A stretch of 6,872 bases of DNA from Fusobacterium sp. (GCA_030527385.1 JAUNAY010000064.1:1-6872); one strand, 5' to 3'. Positions 1 to 6,293 are shown, counted from the first letter of the stretch. The notes: generated from the letters alone by a model not told the origin. Made by a program: numbers and translations.

Positions 1-582
1 TTTACGCATATTTTCAATAAACTTCTTATCCTTTCCTTTTATCTTTTCATCAAGAATTGAGATTATTTCCAACTCTTTTAATTTAAAGTTAGCATAATTC
101 TTTTTCTCTTCGTCATAACAGAATAAAAAGTTTTCATCTCCCCTTTCCTCTCTTTTTATAAAGTAAGGTTCAACATTAAAAACTCTGCTCAAATACTTTA
201 TTTTTATTTTTTTCTTCTCTTTTATTCCCTCTAATATCATCTTTACTCTATCTTCAAAAATAAAAAGTTCTCTTTGATACTTAAATTTTGAAGTATAAAG
301 TTCAAACAACTCTCTAAAATACTCTGCTTCTACATCTACTTCATTAGCTTTTAAAACATCATAATATATATCTCTATTTGAAACATTTAAGTCAAATTGT
401 ATTATCTTCTTTACTGGTCTTCCTTGAGTCTCTAACAACTTTTCTGGATCCATCTTTTTACTATATTTGAATCTTTCAAGGATATAGTTGCAAAGTTTAT
501 TATTATTTATTCCAAATTCTTCAACATCATTCTTCATAAGACGCCAAATATCTTCTGGTACTGTCACCCTAATCTTTTTCAT
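1..582 (-). CDS. RHH-WYL domain transcription regulator (partial, C-terminus missing)
   Basis: An open frame of 194 codons starts with ATG at 582 and runs without a stop off the left edge. AGGGGAG lies 7 nt before the ATG. Residues 1-38 look like a ribbon-helix-helix DNA-binding unit: strand KIRVTVP, then helices around EDIWRLMKNDVEEFG and NKLCNYILERF. Residues about 58-96 repeat that pattern (strand KKIIQFDLN, helix SNRDIYYDVLKAN, helix VEAEYFRELFELY), so this may be a tandem RHH. Residues about 124-178 fit a WYL sensor domain: a KIKYLSR strand, the VEPYFI 'v-P' segment, ENFLFCYDEEKKNY in place of the WYL core, then FKLKELEIISIL. WYL proteins are usually ligand-responsive regulators, and RHH-WYL proteins are known, some linked to CRISPR-Cas; no cas gene is seen here. 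It likely controls its own promoter through the palindrome at 598-618. The WYL call is from pattern reading and moderately sure; the regulated genes are unknown. Confidence 0.72.
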   Translation of the reverse strand, partial: MKKIRVTVPEDIWRLMKNDVEEFGINNNKLCNYILERFKYSKKMDPEKLLETQGRPVKKIIQFDLNVSNRDIYYDVLKANEVDVEAEYFRELFELYTSKFKYQRELFIFEDRVKMILEGIKEKKKIKIKYLSRVFNVEPYFIKREERGDENFLFCYDEEKKNYANFKLKELEIISILDEKIKGKDKKFIENMRK

Positions 583-597
583 TCCTTTGCTCCCCTA

Positions 598-618
598 AAT
601 AAAATAGTATATTTTATT
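598..618. promoter_or_regulatory. Perfect inverted repeat, candidate operator of the RHH-WYL gene
   Basis: Two 9-bp arms (AATAAAATA and its exact complement) flank a 3-nt spacer. The repeat lies directly downstream of the -10 at 619-624, so it covers the expected transcription start near 612. This is where an autorepressor would bind. The arms are pure A/T in an AT-rich region, which lowers the weight of the match. Confidence 0.45.
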
Positions 619-627
619 ATTATAACA
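619..627 (-). promoter_or_regulatory. Extended -10 promoter of the RHH-WYL gene
   Basis: Read on the minus strand, the sequence is TGTTATAAT: a perfect TATAAT (624 down to 619) preceded by the TGn extension. No good -35 is seen; TTATGC at 643-648 with an 18-nt spacer is the best. Extended -10 promoters tolerate a poor -35. The 5' leader would be about 30 nt. No terminator separates it from the upstream gene, so read-through is also possible. Confidence 0.55.
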
Positions 628-652
628 CAAAGGAGTAAATAAGCATAATTTT

Positions 653-1066
653 TTATTGATTAAGAGTAATTCTTGTTCCATCAGACAACTCTATCACTTG
701 TGTTCTTCCATCAGAATATACAACTTTTCCACTTCTTTGATTTGAACGATTTACATTATCATAATAATTTCTTCCACTATAATTATTAGCATTTGGTCTT
801 TCAAGTCTTGCTGGAACTCCAGAGTTACTATATTTATAGTGAGCATTTTCTGCTACTGCTTGTCTTTCATAATCTCTTCTAATTTGAGTATCTAATCTAT
901 CCAAATCTCTTTGATGTTTAAGCTCACTATCTTGATAAGTATTATTTAAGATTAAAGCTGATCCACCAATTATAGCAGCTCTTGTTCCTCCACTTAAATC
1001 TCCCCACCAACTTGCATTAGCAACAACTGAAATCATTAACAATCCTAACGCTACTATTTTTTTCAT
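653..1066 (-). CDS. Small exported protein of unknown function
   Basis: The 137-residue product starts with a clear signal peptide: MKK, a hydrophobic stretch at residues 4-15, and an A-N-A site with cleavage expected after Ala18, giving SWWGDL as the mature start. GGAGG lies 7 nt before the ATG. Residues 22-40 are glycine-rich and hydrophobic (GDLSGGTRAAIIGGSALIL), like a glycine-zipper or a short membrane-contacting helix. Residues 43-75 are highly charged and probably helical (SELKHQRDLDRLDTQIRRDY). Residues 76-112 are rich in Asn, Tyr and Ser and low in complexity. The end has two short DG-turn strands (VVYSDGRTQVIELSDGTRI), likely a beta hairpin. Probably periplasmic or outer-membrane associated. 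The family is not recognised. It has its own promoter carrying a TetR-like palindrome, so it may be an inducible envelope protein. Confidence 0.85.
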   Translation of the reverse strand: MKKIVALGLLMISVVANASWWGDLSGGTRAAIIGGSALILNNTYQDSELKHQRDLDRLDTQIRRDYERQAVAENAHYKYSNSGVPARLERPNANNYSGRNYYDNVNRSNQRSGKVVYSDGRTQVIELSDGTRITLNQ

Positions 1067-1109
1067 AATTTTACCTCCAAATTTATTAAAACAAATTACA
1101 CTTCAATAT

Positions 1110-1127
1110 ATTGACTAATCAGTCAAT
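1110..1127. promoter_or_regulatory. TetR-type operator-like palindrome
   Basis: The arms ATTGACT and AGTCAAT are perfect 7-bp complements around a 4-nt centre. It begins 3 nt downstream of the -10 of the exported-protein gene, so it covers the expected transcription start near 1124. The shape TTGACT-N4-AGTCAA resembles operators of TetR-family repressors, which often sit on the start site. No TetR gene is in the window, so the regulator would be encoded elsewhere. Confidence 0.55.
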
Positions 1128-1130
1128 TAT

Positions 1131-1159
1131 ATTCTACCACACTTTTATATAAATTTCAA
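1131..1159 (-). promoter_or_regulatory. Sigma-70-type promoter of the exported-protein gene
   Basis: On the minus strand TTGAAA (1159-1154), a 17-nt spacer and TAGAAT (1136-1131) are present, with a TG one base before the -10. It starts only 7 nt after the hydF stop codon. This makes the 137-residue protein independently transcribed. No strong terminator follows hydF, so some hydF transcript may run into it. Confidence 0.65.
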
Positions 1160-1166
1160 AGCTTTT

Positions 1167-2378
1167 CTATTTTAGAAAAATTTCCATAACTCTATCTAAA
1201 ATACCATTTAATTTAGCTATTGCCATTCCAAAATTTGTTATTTTTATATCACAATTTTGTGCTTTTTCTATTCTGCTCATTGTTTCACTTCTATTTAACA
1301 TACACGAACCACAATGAATTATTAAAGAATACTGATCTAAATTTTTTGGATAATCTTTTCCAGAACAATTTTCTATCACCAACTCTGGAACTTTTTTCTT
1401 TAGTAATAATGGTATTTTTTCTCTAGCAATATCCCCTTTTAATTGATGATGTGTACAAGCTTCAGCTATTAAAACTTTATCTCCACTTTTTAATTCATCA
1501 ATTTTTTTAGCTCCTTCATATAAAGCTTTTAAATCTCCCTTAGCTCTTGCCATTATTATTGAAAATGATGTCAGTGGAATATTTTTATCTAATAGTTGAT
1601 CTACCTGCTTAAATACTTGTGAATCTGTAATAACTAGATCTGGCTTAAAAATCTCTAAAGCTTTTTCTAAATTATCAAGAGTTGTCATTGTTGGTATTCC
1701 ACCATAATCAAGTATATCTCTTAAAACTTGAACTTGTGGCAATATCAATCTTCCTTTTGGAGCTTGTATATCTTGAGGAGCAACTAAAAGAATCTTATCT
1801 CCTTTTTTTATCTTATCTCCTATCAAAATATCCTCCATAAAGGATTTAGAAGCTTTTTCAATTATCAAATTTTTCAAGCTTTCTATATTATCTTTCTTTA
1901 TTGCACTTATTTTTATGCTTTTTAAATCTAAAGCTTTTTCCACTTCTTCAATTTTCAAATTAAACTCTTTATTATTTTTTACTATATCTATCTTATTTAC
2001 AACCAAAATAATCGGTTTCTTTTTAGCTAAAATTTTTTCTTTCCATTTTTTTTCAGATTCTACATCACTATTTAAAATAGATTCTGCTGATACCAATAAA
2101 ATTGCTAAATCTAACTTATCTAATACCTCTTCCGTCTTTTCTACTCTCAATGCTCCTATACTAGTTGTATCATCTATTCCAGCAGTATCTATAAACACAA
2201 CTGGTCCTAATGGCAACAGCTCCATAGCTTTATACACTGGATCTGTCGTTGTTCCTTTTAAATCTGATACCAATGATATATTTTGTCCAGTGATACTATT
2301 TATCAAGCTTGATTTTCCTGCGTTTGTTTTTCCAAATATTCCTATATGTACTCTATTACTTCTTGGTGTTTCGTTCAT
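1167..2378 (-). CDS. hydF: [FeFe]-hydrogenase H-cluster maturation GTPase HydF
   Basis: HydF is the scaffold on which the 2Fe subcluster of [FeFe]-hydrogenase is assembled with HydE and HydG before transfer to the apo-enzyme; it acts in the cytoplasm. The 403 residues match the family length. The N-terminal GTPase domain has the P-loop GKTNAGKSS (16-24), the switch T43-T45, DTAG (64-67) and NKID (128-131). A middle dimerisation domain follows. The C-terminal [4Fe-4S] site is intact: C308-T-H310, then HCGSC (355-359), the CxH...HCxxC signature. It begins 11 nt after the recR stop with GGGAGG in the gap, so the two are co-transcribed and probably translationally coupled. hydE, hydG and the hydrogenase itself are not in the window. 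Its presence implies hydrogen-evolving fermentation. Confidence 0.96.
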   Translation of the reverse strand: MNETPRSNRVHIGIFGKTNAGKSSLINSITGQNISLVSDLKGTTTDPVYKAMELLPLGPVVFIDTAGIDDTTSIGALRVEKTEEVLDKLDLAILLVSAESILNSDVESEKKWKEKILAKKKPIILVVNKIDIVKNNKEFNLKIEEVEKALDLKSIKISAIKKDNIESLKNLIIEKASKSFMEDILIGDKIKKGDKILLVAPQDIQAPKGRLILPQVQVLRDILDYGGIPTMTTLDNLEKALEIFKPDLVITDSQVFKQVDQLLDKNIPLTSFSIIMARAKGDLKALYEGAKKIDELKSGDKVLIAEACTHHQLKGDIAREKIPLLLKKKVPELVIENCSGKDYPKNLDQYSLIIHCGSCMLNRSETMSRIEKAQNCDIKITNFGMAIAKLNGILDRVMEIFLK

Positions 2379-2389
2379 TTTACCTCCCT

Positions 2390-2983
2390 TTAAACTTCAC
2401 GTCTTCCAGATAATGCTTTAGATATTGTTGCTGTATCTGCAAACTCTATATTTCCTCCAATTGGAATTCCACTTGCTATTTTAGTTATTTTTATATTAAA
2501 AGGTTTTAATAATTTTGTTAGATAAAGAGCTGTTGTTTCACCTTCCAAATCTGGATTCAATGCTAAAATAACCTCTCTTATATCATCTTTAGCCACTCTT
2601 TCTAAAAGAGATTTTATATTTAGTCTATCTGGAGTAATTCCGTTTAATGGGGCAATTTTTCCATTTAATACGTGGTATGTTCCATTATAACTGTCTGTTT
2701 TTTCAAAAGAGATTATATCTCTACTATCCTCTACAACACATATTATCCCCTTGTCTCTAGTTTCATCTGAACATATATTGCACATATCTGTTTCACAAAA
2801 GTCTCCACAAACTGGACATCTTTTTATACTTTTTTTAACATCTCTCAAAGCTTCTACAAATTTTTCAACTTGATCTTCATTTATATCTAAAATGTGAAAT
2901 GCCAATCTAGTAGCACTTTTTCTTCCTATTCCAGGCAACTTATTAAATTCGTCTATCAATCTTTCTAAACTTTTTGTAGCCAT
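2390..2983 (-). CDS. recR: Recombination mediator protein RecR
   Basis: RecR acts with RecO (and RecF) to load RecA on SSB-coated single-stranded DNA at gaps. The 197 residues match the usual length of about 200. Domains in order: helix-hairpin-helix LPGIGRKSATRLAFH (16-30); a four-cysteine zinc finger (C56, C59, C68, C71, with an extra C63 inside); a Toprim domain from about residue 79 with VVED (83-86, Glu85) and the conserved NPDLEGETT (143-151); and the C-terminal segment IASGIPIGGNIEFAD with the end SKALSGRREV. The start ATG follows the purine-rich run AAAGGAGATGAGGAG. It is the first gene of a recR-hydF unit. recR often follows dnaX and an EbfC/YbaB gene in other bacteria; here it does not. 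Confidence 0.96.
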   Translation of the reverse strand: MATKSLERLIDEFNKLPGIGRKSATRLAFHILDINEDQVEKFVEALRDVKKSIKRCPVCGDFCETDMCNICSDETRDKGIICVVEDSRDIISFEKTDSYNGTYHVLNGKIAPLNGITPDRLNIKSLLERVAKDDIREVILALNPDLEGETTALYLTKLLKPFNIKITKIASGIPIGGNIEFADTATISKALSGRREV

Positions 2984-3008
2984 CTCCTCATCTCCTTTTT
3001 TATTAAGT

Positions 3009-3037
3009 AAAAAAAAGCTCCGTTAAATACGGAGCTT
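3009..3037 (-). terminator. Intrinsic terminator of the 103-residue protein gene
   Basis: A perfect 9-bp stem (AAGCTCCGT and its complement, 3015-3023 with 3029-3037) encloses a 5-nt loop. On the minus strand it is followed by a run of T (3016-3009), so it ends transcripts coming from 3060-3371. On the plus strand no T run follows, so it is one-directional. Confidence 0.9.
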
Positions 3038-3040
3038 GAT

Positions 3041-3070
3041 TTTATACAAACTATTTTAACTATTTTTCAA
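3041..3070 (-). promoter_or_regulatory. Candidate promoter for recR-hydF
   Basis: On the minus strand TTGAAA (3070-3065), an 18-nt spacer and TATAAA (3046-3041) overlap the end of the upstream gene. Transcription would start near 3034, within the first arm of the terminator hairpin. The new RNA would then lack part of that arm and would escape the terminator. A promoter is needed here because only 25 nt separate the terminator from recR. Prediction only. Confidence 0.5.
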
Positions 3071-3371
3071 GATCATCTTTGAAAGATCTTTTCAATCCTT
3101 TTATAAATTTATTTATATCTCTTCTCTCTTTTCCTAATTCTGCGTTTTTTATGATATAATCGTCAACTCTATCCTCATAGTCAGATTGCATATTTTCAAT
3201 TATATCTAATATTTCTTCGTAAGGCATATCAGGTTTTAAATATTCTTTAAGATTTAAAAGAAGCTCTACTCTTTTTCTATTGTCTCTAATTTTTCTGTCA
3301 TTATCTTCGATCTCTCTTTTTATCTTATTTTTTCTTCTAGTTTTTCTAACTAGCTCTAATACATTATCCAT
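3060..3371 (-). CDS. Small, highly charged, helical protein of unknown function
   Basis: A 103-residue cytoplasmic protein without signal peptide, cysteine or tryptophan. AAGGAGG lies 5 nt before the ATG, a strong ribosome binding site. Residues 6-45 form a Lys/Arg/Glu/Asp-rich helix (VRKTRRKNKIKREIEDNDRK) likely to be a coiled coil; residues 46-54 (LKPDMPYEE) make a break; residues 55-100 form a second long helix ending in KFIKGLKRSFKDD. It looks like a two-helix hairpin. The family is not recognised and no function is assigned. It has its own promoter and terminator, so it is a single-gene unit set between pfkA and recR, in the position where pyk sits in related gene clusters of Bacillus. 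Confidence 0.82.
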   Translation of the reverse strand: MDNVLELVRKTRRKNKIKREIEDNDRKIRDNRKRVELLLNLKEYLKPDMPYEEILDIIENMQSDYEDRVDDYIIKNAELGKERRDINKFIKGLKRSFKDDLEK

Positions 3372-3408
3372 AATATCCTCCTTTTAGGAATACTCTCTCC
3401 GTTAGTTT

Positions 3409-3437
3409 AGTATACAATAATTCATACTTTTTTGCAA
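3409..3437 (-). promoter_or_regulatory. Strong promoter of the 103-residue protein gene
   Basis: On the minus strand TTGCAA (3437-3432), a 17-nt spacer and TATACT (3414-3409) form a near-consensus promoter. Its -35 begins 7 nt after the pfkA stop. The 5' leader would be about 30 nt. No terminator is seen after pfkA, so the upstream operon may also read into this gene. Confidence 0.65.
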
Positions 3438-3444
3438 CTATCTA

Positions 3445-4410
3445 TTATTTTGAAAGAATAAGGGCAAGATCATAATCATCTTTTATTGAATAGTTTCTTT
3501 CTCCGTCCCAAGCATAAGATATTGGGTGAGTAATTAATTTGTTATTTTCTAATCCTACCATTACTCCACCTTCATCATTTTCAAGAAGTTCAATAGCTTT
3601 TGCTCCCATTCTTGTAGCAAGCATTCTATCAAATCCTGATGGTGTTCCTCCTCTTTGAACGTGTCCAAGAACTACGCTTCTTACTTCAGTAGTAATTCTT
3701 TCTTTTAATGCTTTTTCTATCTCTTGTACTTTTCCTACTCCTTCAGCTACAAGAACTATATCGTGAAGTTTTCCGTGTTTTCTTCTTTCTTTGATTTGAA
3801 GAGCTAAAAGTTCTATTGGGTTATCCATTTCTGGAATAAGAACTCCATCTCCTCCACCTGCAAGACAAGCTTGTAAAGCAAGATCTCCAGCACGTCTTCC
3901 CATTACTTCAACAAGAATTGTTCTTTCGTGTGATGTTGCTGTATCTCTAATTTTTGATATAGCATCAAGAATTGTATTAAGACAAGTATCAAATCCTAAA
4001 GTAAAATCTGTTCCTTTAATATCATTGTCTATTGTTCCTGGGATTCCTACTACTTTAAATCCGTGTTCTTTAGCTAAAAGATCTGCTCCGTGGTAAGATC
4101 CGTCCCCACCTATTACAACTAAACCTTCTATATCTCTTTTCTTTAAGTTTTGTGCTGCTATTGCTCTAAATTTTGGGTCTTTAAACTCTAAACATCTAGC
4201 TGTTAAAAGACGAGTTCCTCCTCTATCTATAATTCCAGATACAAAACGATCATCCATAGGAAAAATTTCATCATTTAGCATTCCTAAATATCCTCTTTGG
4301 ATACCATAAACTTTCATACCTTTATACATTGCTACTTTAGCTGCAGCTCTGATGGCAGCGTTCATACCTGGCGAATCTCCACCACTTGTCAATATTGCTA
4401 TTTTTTTCAT
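3445..4410 (-). CDS. pfkA: ATP-dependent 6-phosphofructokinase
   Basis: It phosphorylates fructose 6-phosphate to fructose 1,6-bisphosphate, the committed glycolytic step. The 321 residues match bacterial PfkA (about 320). Seen: GGDSPGMNAAIR (10-21); the ATP/Mg site GGDGS (100-104); the catalytic GTIDND (124-129, Asp127 as base); substrate-binding Arg162, MGRR (169-172) and Glu222; and HVQRGG (249-254). Gly103 directly after Asp102 marks the ATP-type rather than the pyrophosphate-dependent enzyme. Arg154, Asp187 and Lys213 match known effector-site positions, so ADP/PEP allostery is likely. Start: AAAGGAG lies 11 nt upstream and overlaps the accA stop codon; the gap to accA is 16 nt. It is the last gene of accD-accA-pfkA. 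Confidence 0.97.
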   Translation of the reverse strand: MKKIAILTSGGDSPGMNAAIRAAAKVAMYKGMKVYGIQRGYLGMLNDEIFPMDDRFVSGIIDRGGTRLLTARCLEFKDPKFRAIAAQNLKKRDIEGLVVIGGDGSYHGADLLAKEHGFKVVGIPGTIDNDIKGTDFTLGFDTCLNTILDAISKIRDTATSHERTILVEVMGRRAGDLALQACLAGGGDGVLIPEMDNPIELLALQIKERRKHGKLHDIVLVAEGVGKVQEIEKALKERITTEVRSVVLGHVQRGGTPSGFDRMLATRMGAKAIELLENDEGGVMVGLENNKLITHPISYAWDGERNYSIKDDYDLALILSK

Positions 4411-4426
4411 TCCTTATCGATCTCCT

Positions 4427-5383
4427 TTAAATATCAGTCCCTATAAAAGAACCCATTTTCCTAAATTTATTATATCTATTTTCCACAAGTTCTTCTACTG
4501 AAATTTTTTCCAATTCAGAAAATGATGATAAAATGACATTTTTTAGGTTAAGAGCTATACATTTATGATCTCTGTGTGCTCCTCCTACTGGTTCTTCTAC
4601 AATTCCATCAATTACACCTAATTTATACAAACTTTGAGCTGTAATTTTTAAATTTTCTGCTGCTTCCTCAGCTCTTGAAGCATCTTTATAAAGTATAGCT
4701 GCACACCCTTCTGGAGAGATTACAGAATAAACAGAATTTTCAAGCATATATATTCTGTCTGAAACTCCTAATCCTAAAGCTCCTCCACTTCCTCCTTCTC
4801 CAATTACAAAAGAGATAATAGGCACTTTTAATCCACTCATCTCCATCAAGTTTCTAGCAATAGCTTCTCCCTGTCCGTGCTCCTCAGCCTCTAACCCTGG
4901 ATAAGCTCCTGGAGTGTCAATAAAAGTTACTATTGGAATTGAAAATCTTTCAGCCATTTTAAACAGTCTAAGAGCTTTTCTATACCCCTCTGGATTTGCC
5001 ATTCCAAAGTTTCTATATATCTTCTCTTCAGTAGTTCTCCCCTTTTGATGCCCAACTATCAAAACTTTTTTTCCATCTATTTTACAAAATCCTCCAACTA
5101 TTGCTGGATCATCTTTAAACAATCTATCTCCGTGTAACTCTATAAAATCTGTTGCTATGTTTTCTATATAATCTAAAGTATATGGTCTTTCTGGGTGTCT
5201 TGAAACAAAAACTTTGTCCCAAGAAGTTAAATTTTCATATATCTCTTTTAATTTTTTGTCTCTTTCCACTTCAAATTTAGCAATTTCTCCAGAAATATTT
5301 ATACCTTTTTCCTCTGAAAATTTTTTCATCTCTGCTATTTTATTATCTAATTCTACTATTTCCTTTTCAAAATCAAAATTCAT
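4427..5383 (-). CDS. accA: Acetyl-CoA carboxylase carboxyltransferase subunit alpha
   Basis: With AccD it forms the cytoplasmic alpha2-beta2 carboxyltransferase that moves CO2 from carboxybiotin on AccB to acetyl-CoA, giving malonyl-CoA for fatty acid synthesis. The 318 residues match the family. An N-terminal helical part (1-50) leads to SRHPERPYTLDYI (61-73), then the crotonase-like core with GHQKGR (111-116), DTPGAYPG (156-163), EEHGQGEAIARN (167-178) and the glycine-rich GEGGSGGALGLGVSD (195-209). I chose the ATG at 5383: AGGAGG sits 6 nt before it. A TTG at 5401 in the same frame would add six residues but would overlap accD and swallow this ribosome binding site. The site itself begins inside the accD stop (TAGGAGG), which suggests coupled translation and equal subunit amounts. 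Confidence 0.96.
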   Translation of the reverse strand: MNFDFEKEIVELDNKIAEMKKFSEEKGINISGEIAKFEVERDKKLKEIYENLTSWDKVFVSRHPERPYTLDYIENIATDFIELHGDRLFKDDPAIVGGFCKIDGKKVLIVGHQKGRTTEEKIYRNFGMANPEGYRKALRLFKMAERFSIPIVTFIDTPGAYPGLEAEEHGQGEAIARNLMEMSGLKVPIISFVIGEGGSGGALGLGVSDRIYMLENSVYSVISPEGCAAILYKDASRAEEAAENLKITAQSLYKLGVIDGIVEEPVGGAHRDHKCIALNLKNVILSSFSELEKISVEELVENRYNKFRKMGSFIGTDI

Positions 5384-5393
5384 TCCAAACCTC

Positions 5394-6293
5394 CTACACA
5401 AGATTACTTAGAATAGTATGCAGTGTTTCTTTCATATCTTCTCTTTTTGTGATTACATCTACCATTCCACTTTTTTGCAGAAACTCACTTGTTTGAAACT
5501 CATCAGGAAGTTTTTGCTTTATTGTTTGTTCTATTACTCTTTTTCCTGCAAATCCTATCATTGCTTTAGGTTCACTTACTATAATATCTCCAAGCATTGC
5601 AAAAGAAGCAGTTACTCCTCCAGTTGTTGGATTAACAGGTACTGCAATAAAAGGCACCCCTGCTTGTCTTAATTTTTCTGCTGCTGCTGAAGTTTTTGCC
5701 ATTTGCATAAGTGAAAGTATTCCTTCGTGCATTCTAGCTCCTCCAGAAGTTGCAACTACAATAACTGGTATTCTCTCTTTTAGCCCTCTTTCTAAAGCTC
5801 TTGTGATCTTCTCTCCAACAACAGATCCCATACTTCCACCCATAAATTTAAAATCCATAACAGCTATACTAACTCTTATTCCTTTTAAATTTCCTGTTCC
5901 TGAGATTACACCCTCTCTCATATCACATTCATTCCTTGATTTTCTATTTTTTTCAGAATATCCAGGGAAGTTAAGTGGATTTACTGATTCTAATTCTGCG
6001 TCCTCCTCAACAAATGTACCATCGTCTATTAATAATGCTATTCTTTCTCTAGCTGTCATCTCGAAATAGTAATCACAATGACTACATTTTTTTAAATTAT
6101 TTTCTATATCTACCTTGTATAATATCTCTTGACAGTTTGGACATTTTACCCACAATCCAGTAGGCTTATGATCTATTTGTTGCTCGCTACCTTGTCTTAC
6201 TTCATCATCTTTACTCTCTATTGTTAATGTTACATATTTTTTTCTACTCTTATTCAAAGAGAAATTTTTTTTATTCAAAGAAAAAAAACCCAT
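5394..6293 (-). CDS. accD: Acetyl-CoA carboxylase carboxyltransferase subunit beta
   Basis: The zinc-containing partner of AccA. The 299 residues contain a four-cysteine zinc ribbon (C51, C54, C70, C73) followed by the crotonase-like core: MDFKFMGGSMGSVVGEK (146-162), SGGARMHEG (183-191), NPTTGGVTASFAMLGD (221-236) and GFAGKRVIEQT. Start: AAGGAGG lies 5 nt before the ATG at 6293. The part before the zinc ribbon is about 20 residues longer than in Bacillus and E. coli AccD and opens with a repeated FSLNK; the T8 and A8 runs there are slippage-prone. If a later start were used the protein would be closer to normal length, but no other good ribosome binding site was seen. First gene of accD-accA-pfkA; accB and accC must lie elsewhere. 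Confidence 0.96.
   Translation of the reverse strand: MGFFSLNKKNFSLNKSRKKYVTLTIESKDDEVRQGSEQQIDHKPTGLWVKCPNCQEILYKVDIENNLKKCSHCDYYFEMTARERIALLIDDGTFVEEDAELESVNPLNFPGYSEKNRKSRNECDMREGVISGTGNLKGIRVSIAVMDFKFMGGSMGSVVGEKITRALERGLKERIPVIVVATSGGARMHEGILSLMQMAKTSAAAEKLRQAGVPFIAVPVNPTTGGVTASFAMLGDIIVSEPKAMIGFAGKRVIEQTIKQKLPDEFQTSEFLQKSGMVDVITKREDMKETLHTILSNLV
6250..6291 (-). repeat. 21-bp tandem duplication at the start of accD
   Basis: Two units (6271-6291 and 6250-6270) share an exact 11-bp block, TTATTCAAAGA on the plus strand, at 6271-6281 and 6250-6260. They encode FSLNKKN and FSLNKSR, residues 4-17. The period of 21 bp keeps the frame. The coding strand here also has runs of eight T (6272-6265) and eight A (6288-6281 on the plus strand, T on the coding strand). 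Confidence 0.6.

Noticed and set aside
1163..1179. Hairpin (TTTTCTA with its complement) over the hydF stop codon as a terminator
   Set aside because: The stem is almost all A/T and no T run follows on the minus strand, so it is unlikely to end transcription.
1220..2421. Plus-strand open frames opposite hydF (1220-1426 and 1915-2421)
   Set aside because: They lie wholly or mostly opposite a well-supported gene, have Phe/Ser/Leu-rich products typical of antisense AT-rich frames, and lack ribosome binding sites.
3371..3390. TCCT/AGGA pairing that could hide the ribosome binding site of the 103-residue gene
   Set aside because: The stem is only 4 bp with a 3-nt loop, too weak to support a control role.
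5384..5401. Upstream TTG start for accA
   Set aside because: It would overlap accD, place the AGGAGG site inside the coding region, and has no ribosome binding site of its own.
5214..6069. Plus-strand open frames opposite accA and accD
   Set aside because: They are low-complexity shadows of conserved genes with no ribosome binding site or recognisable domain.
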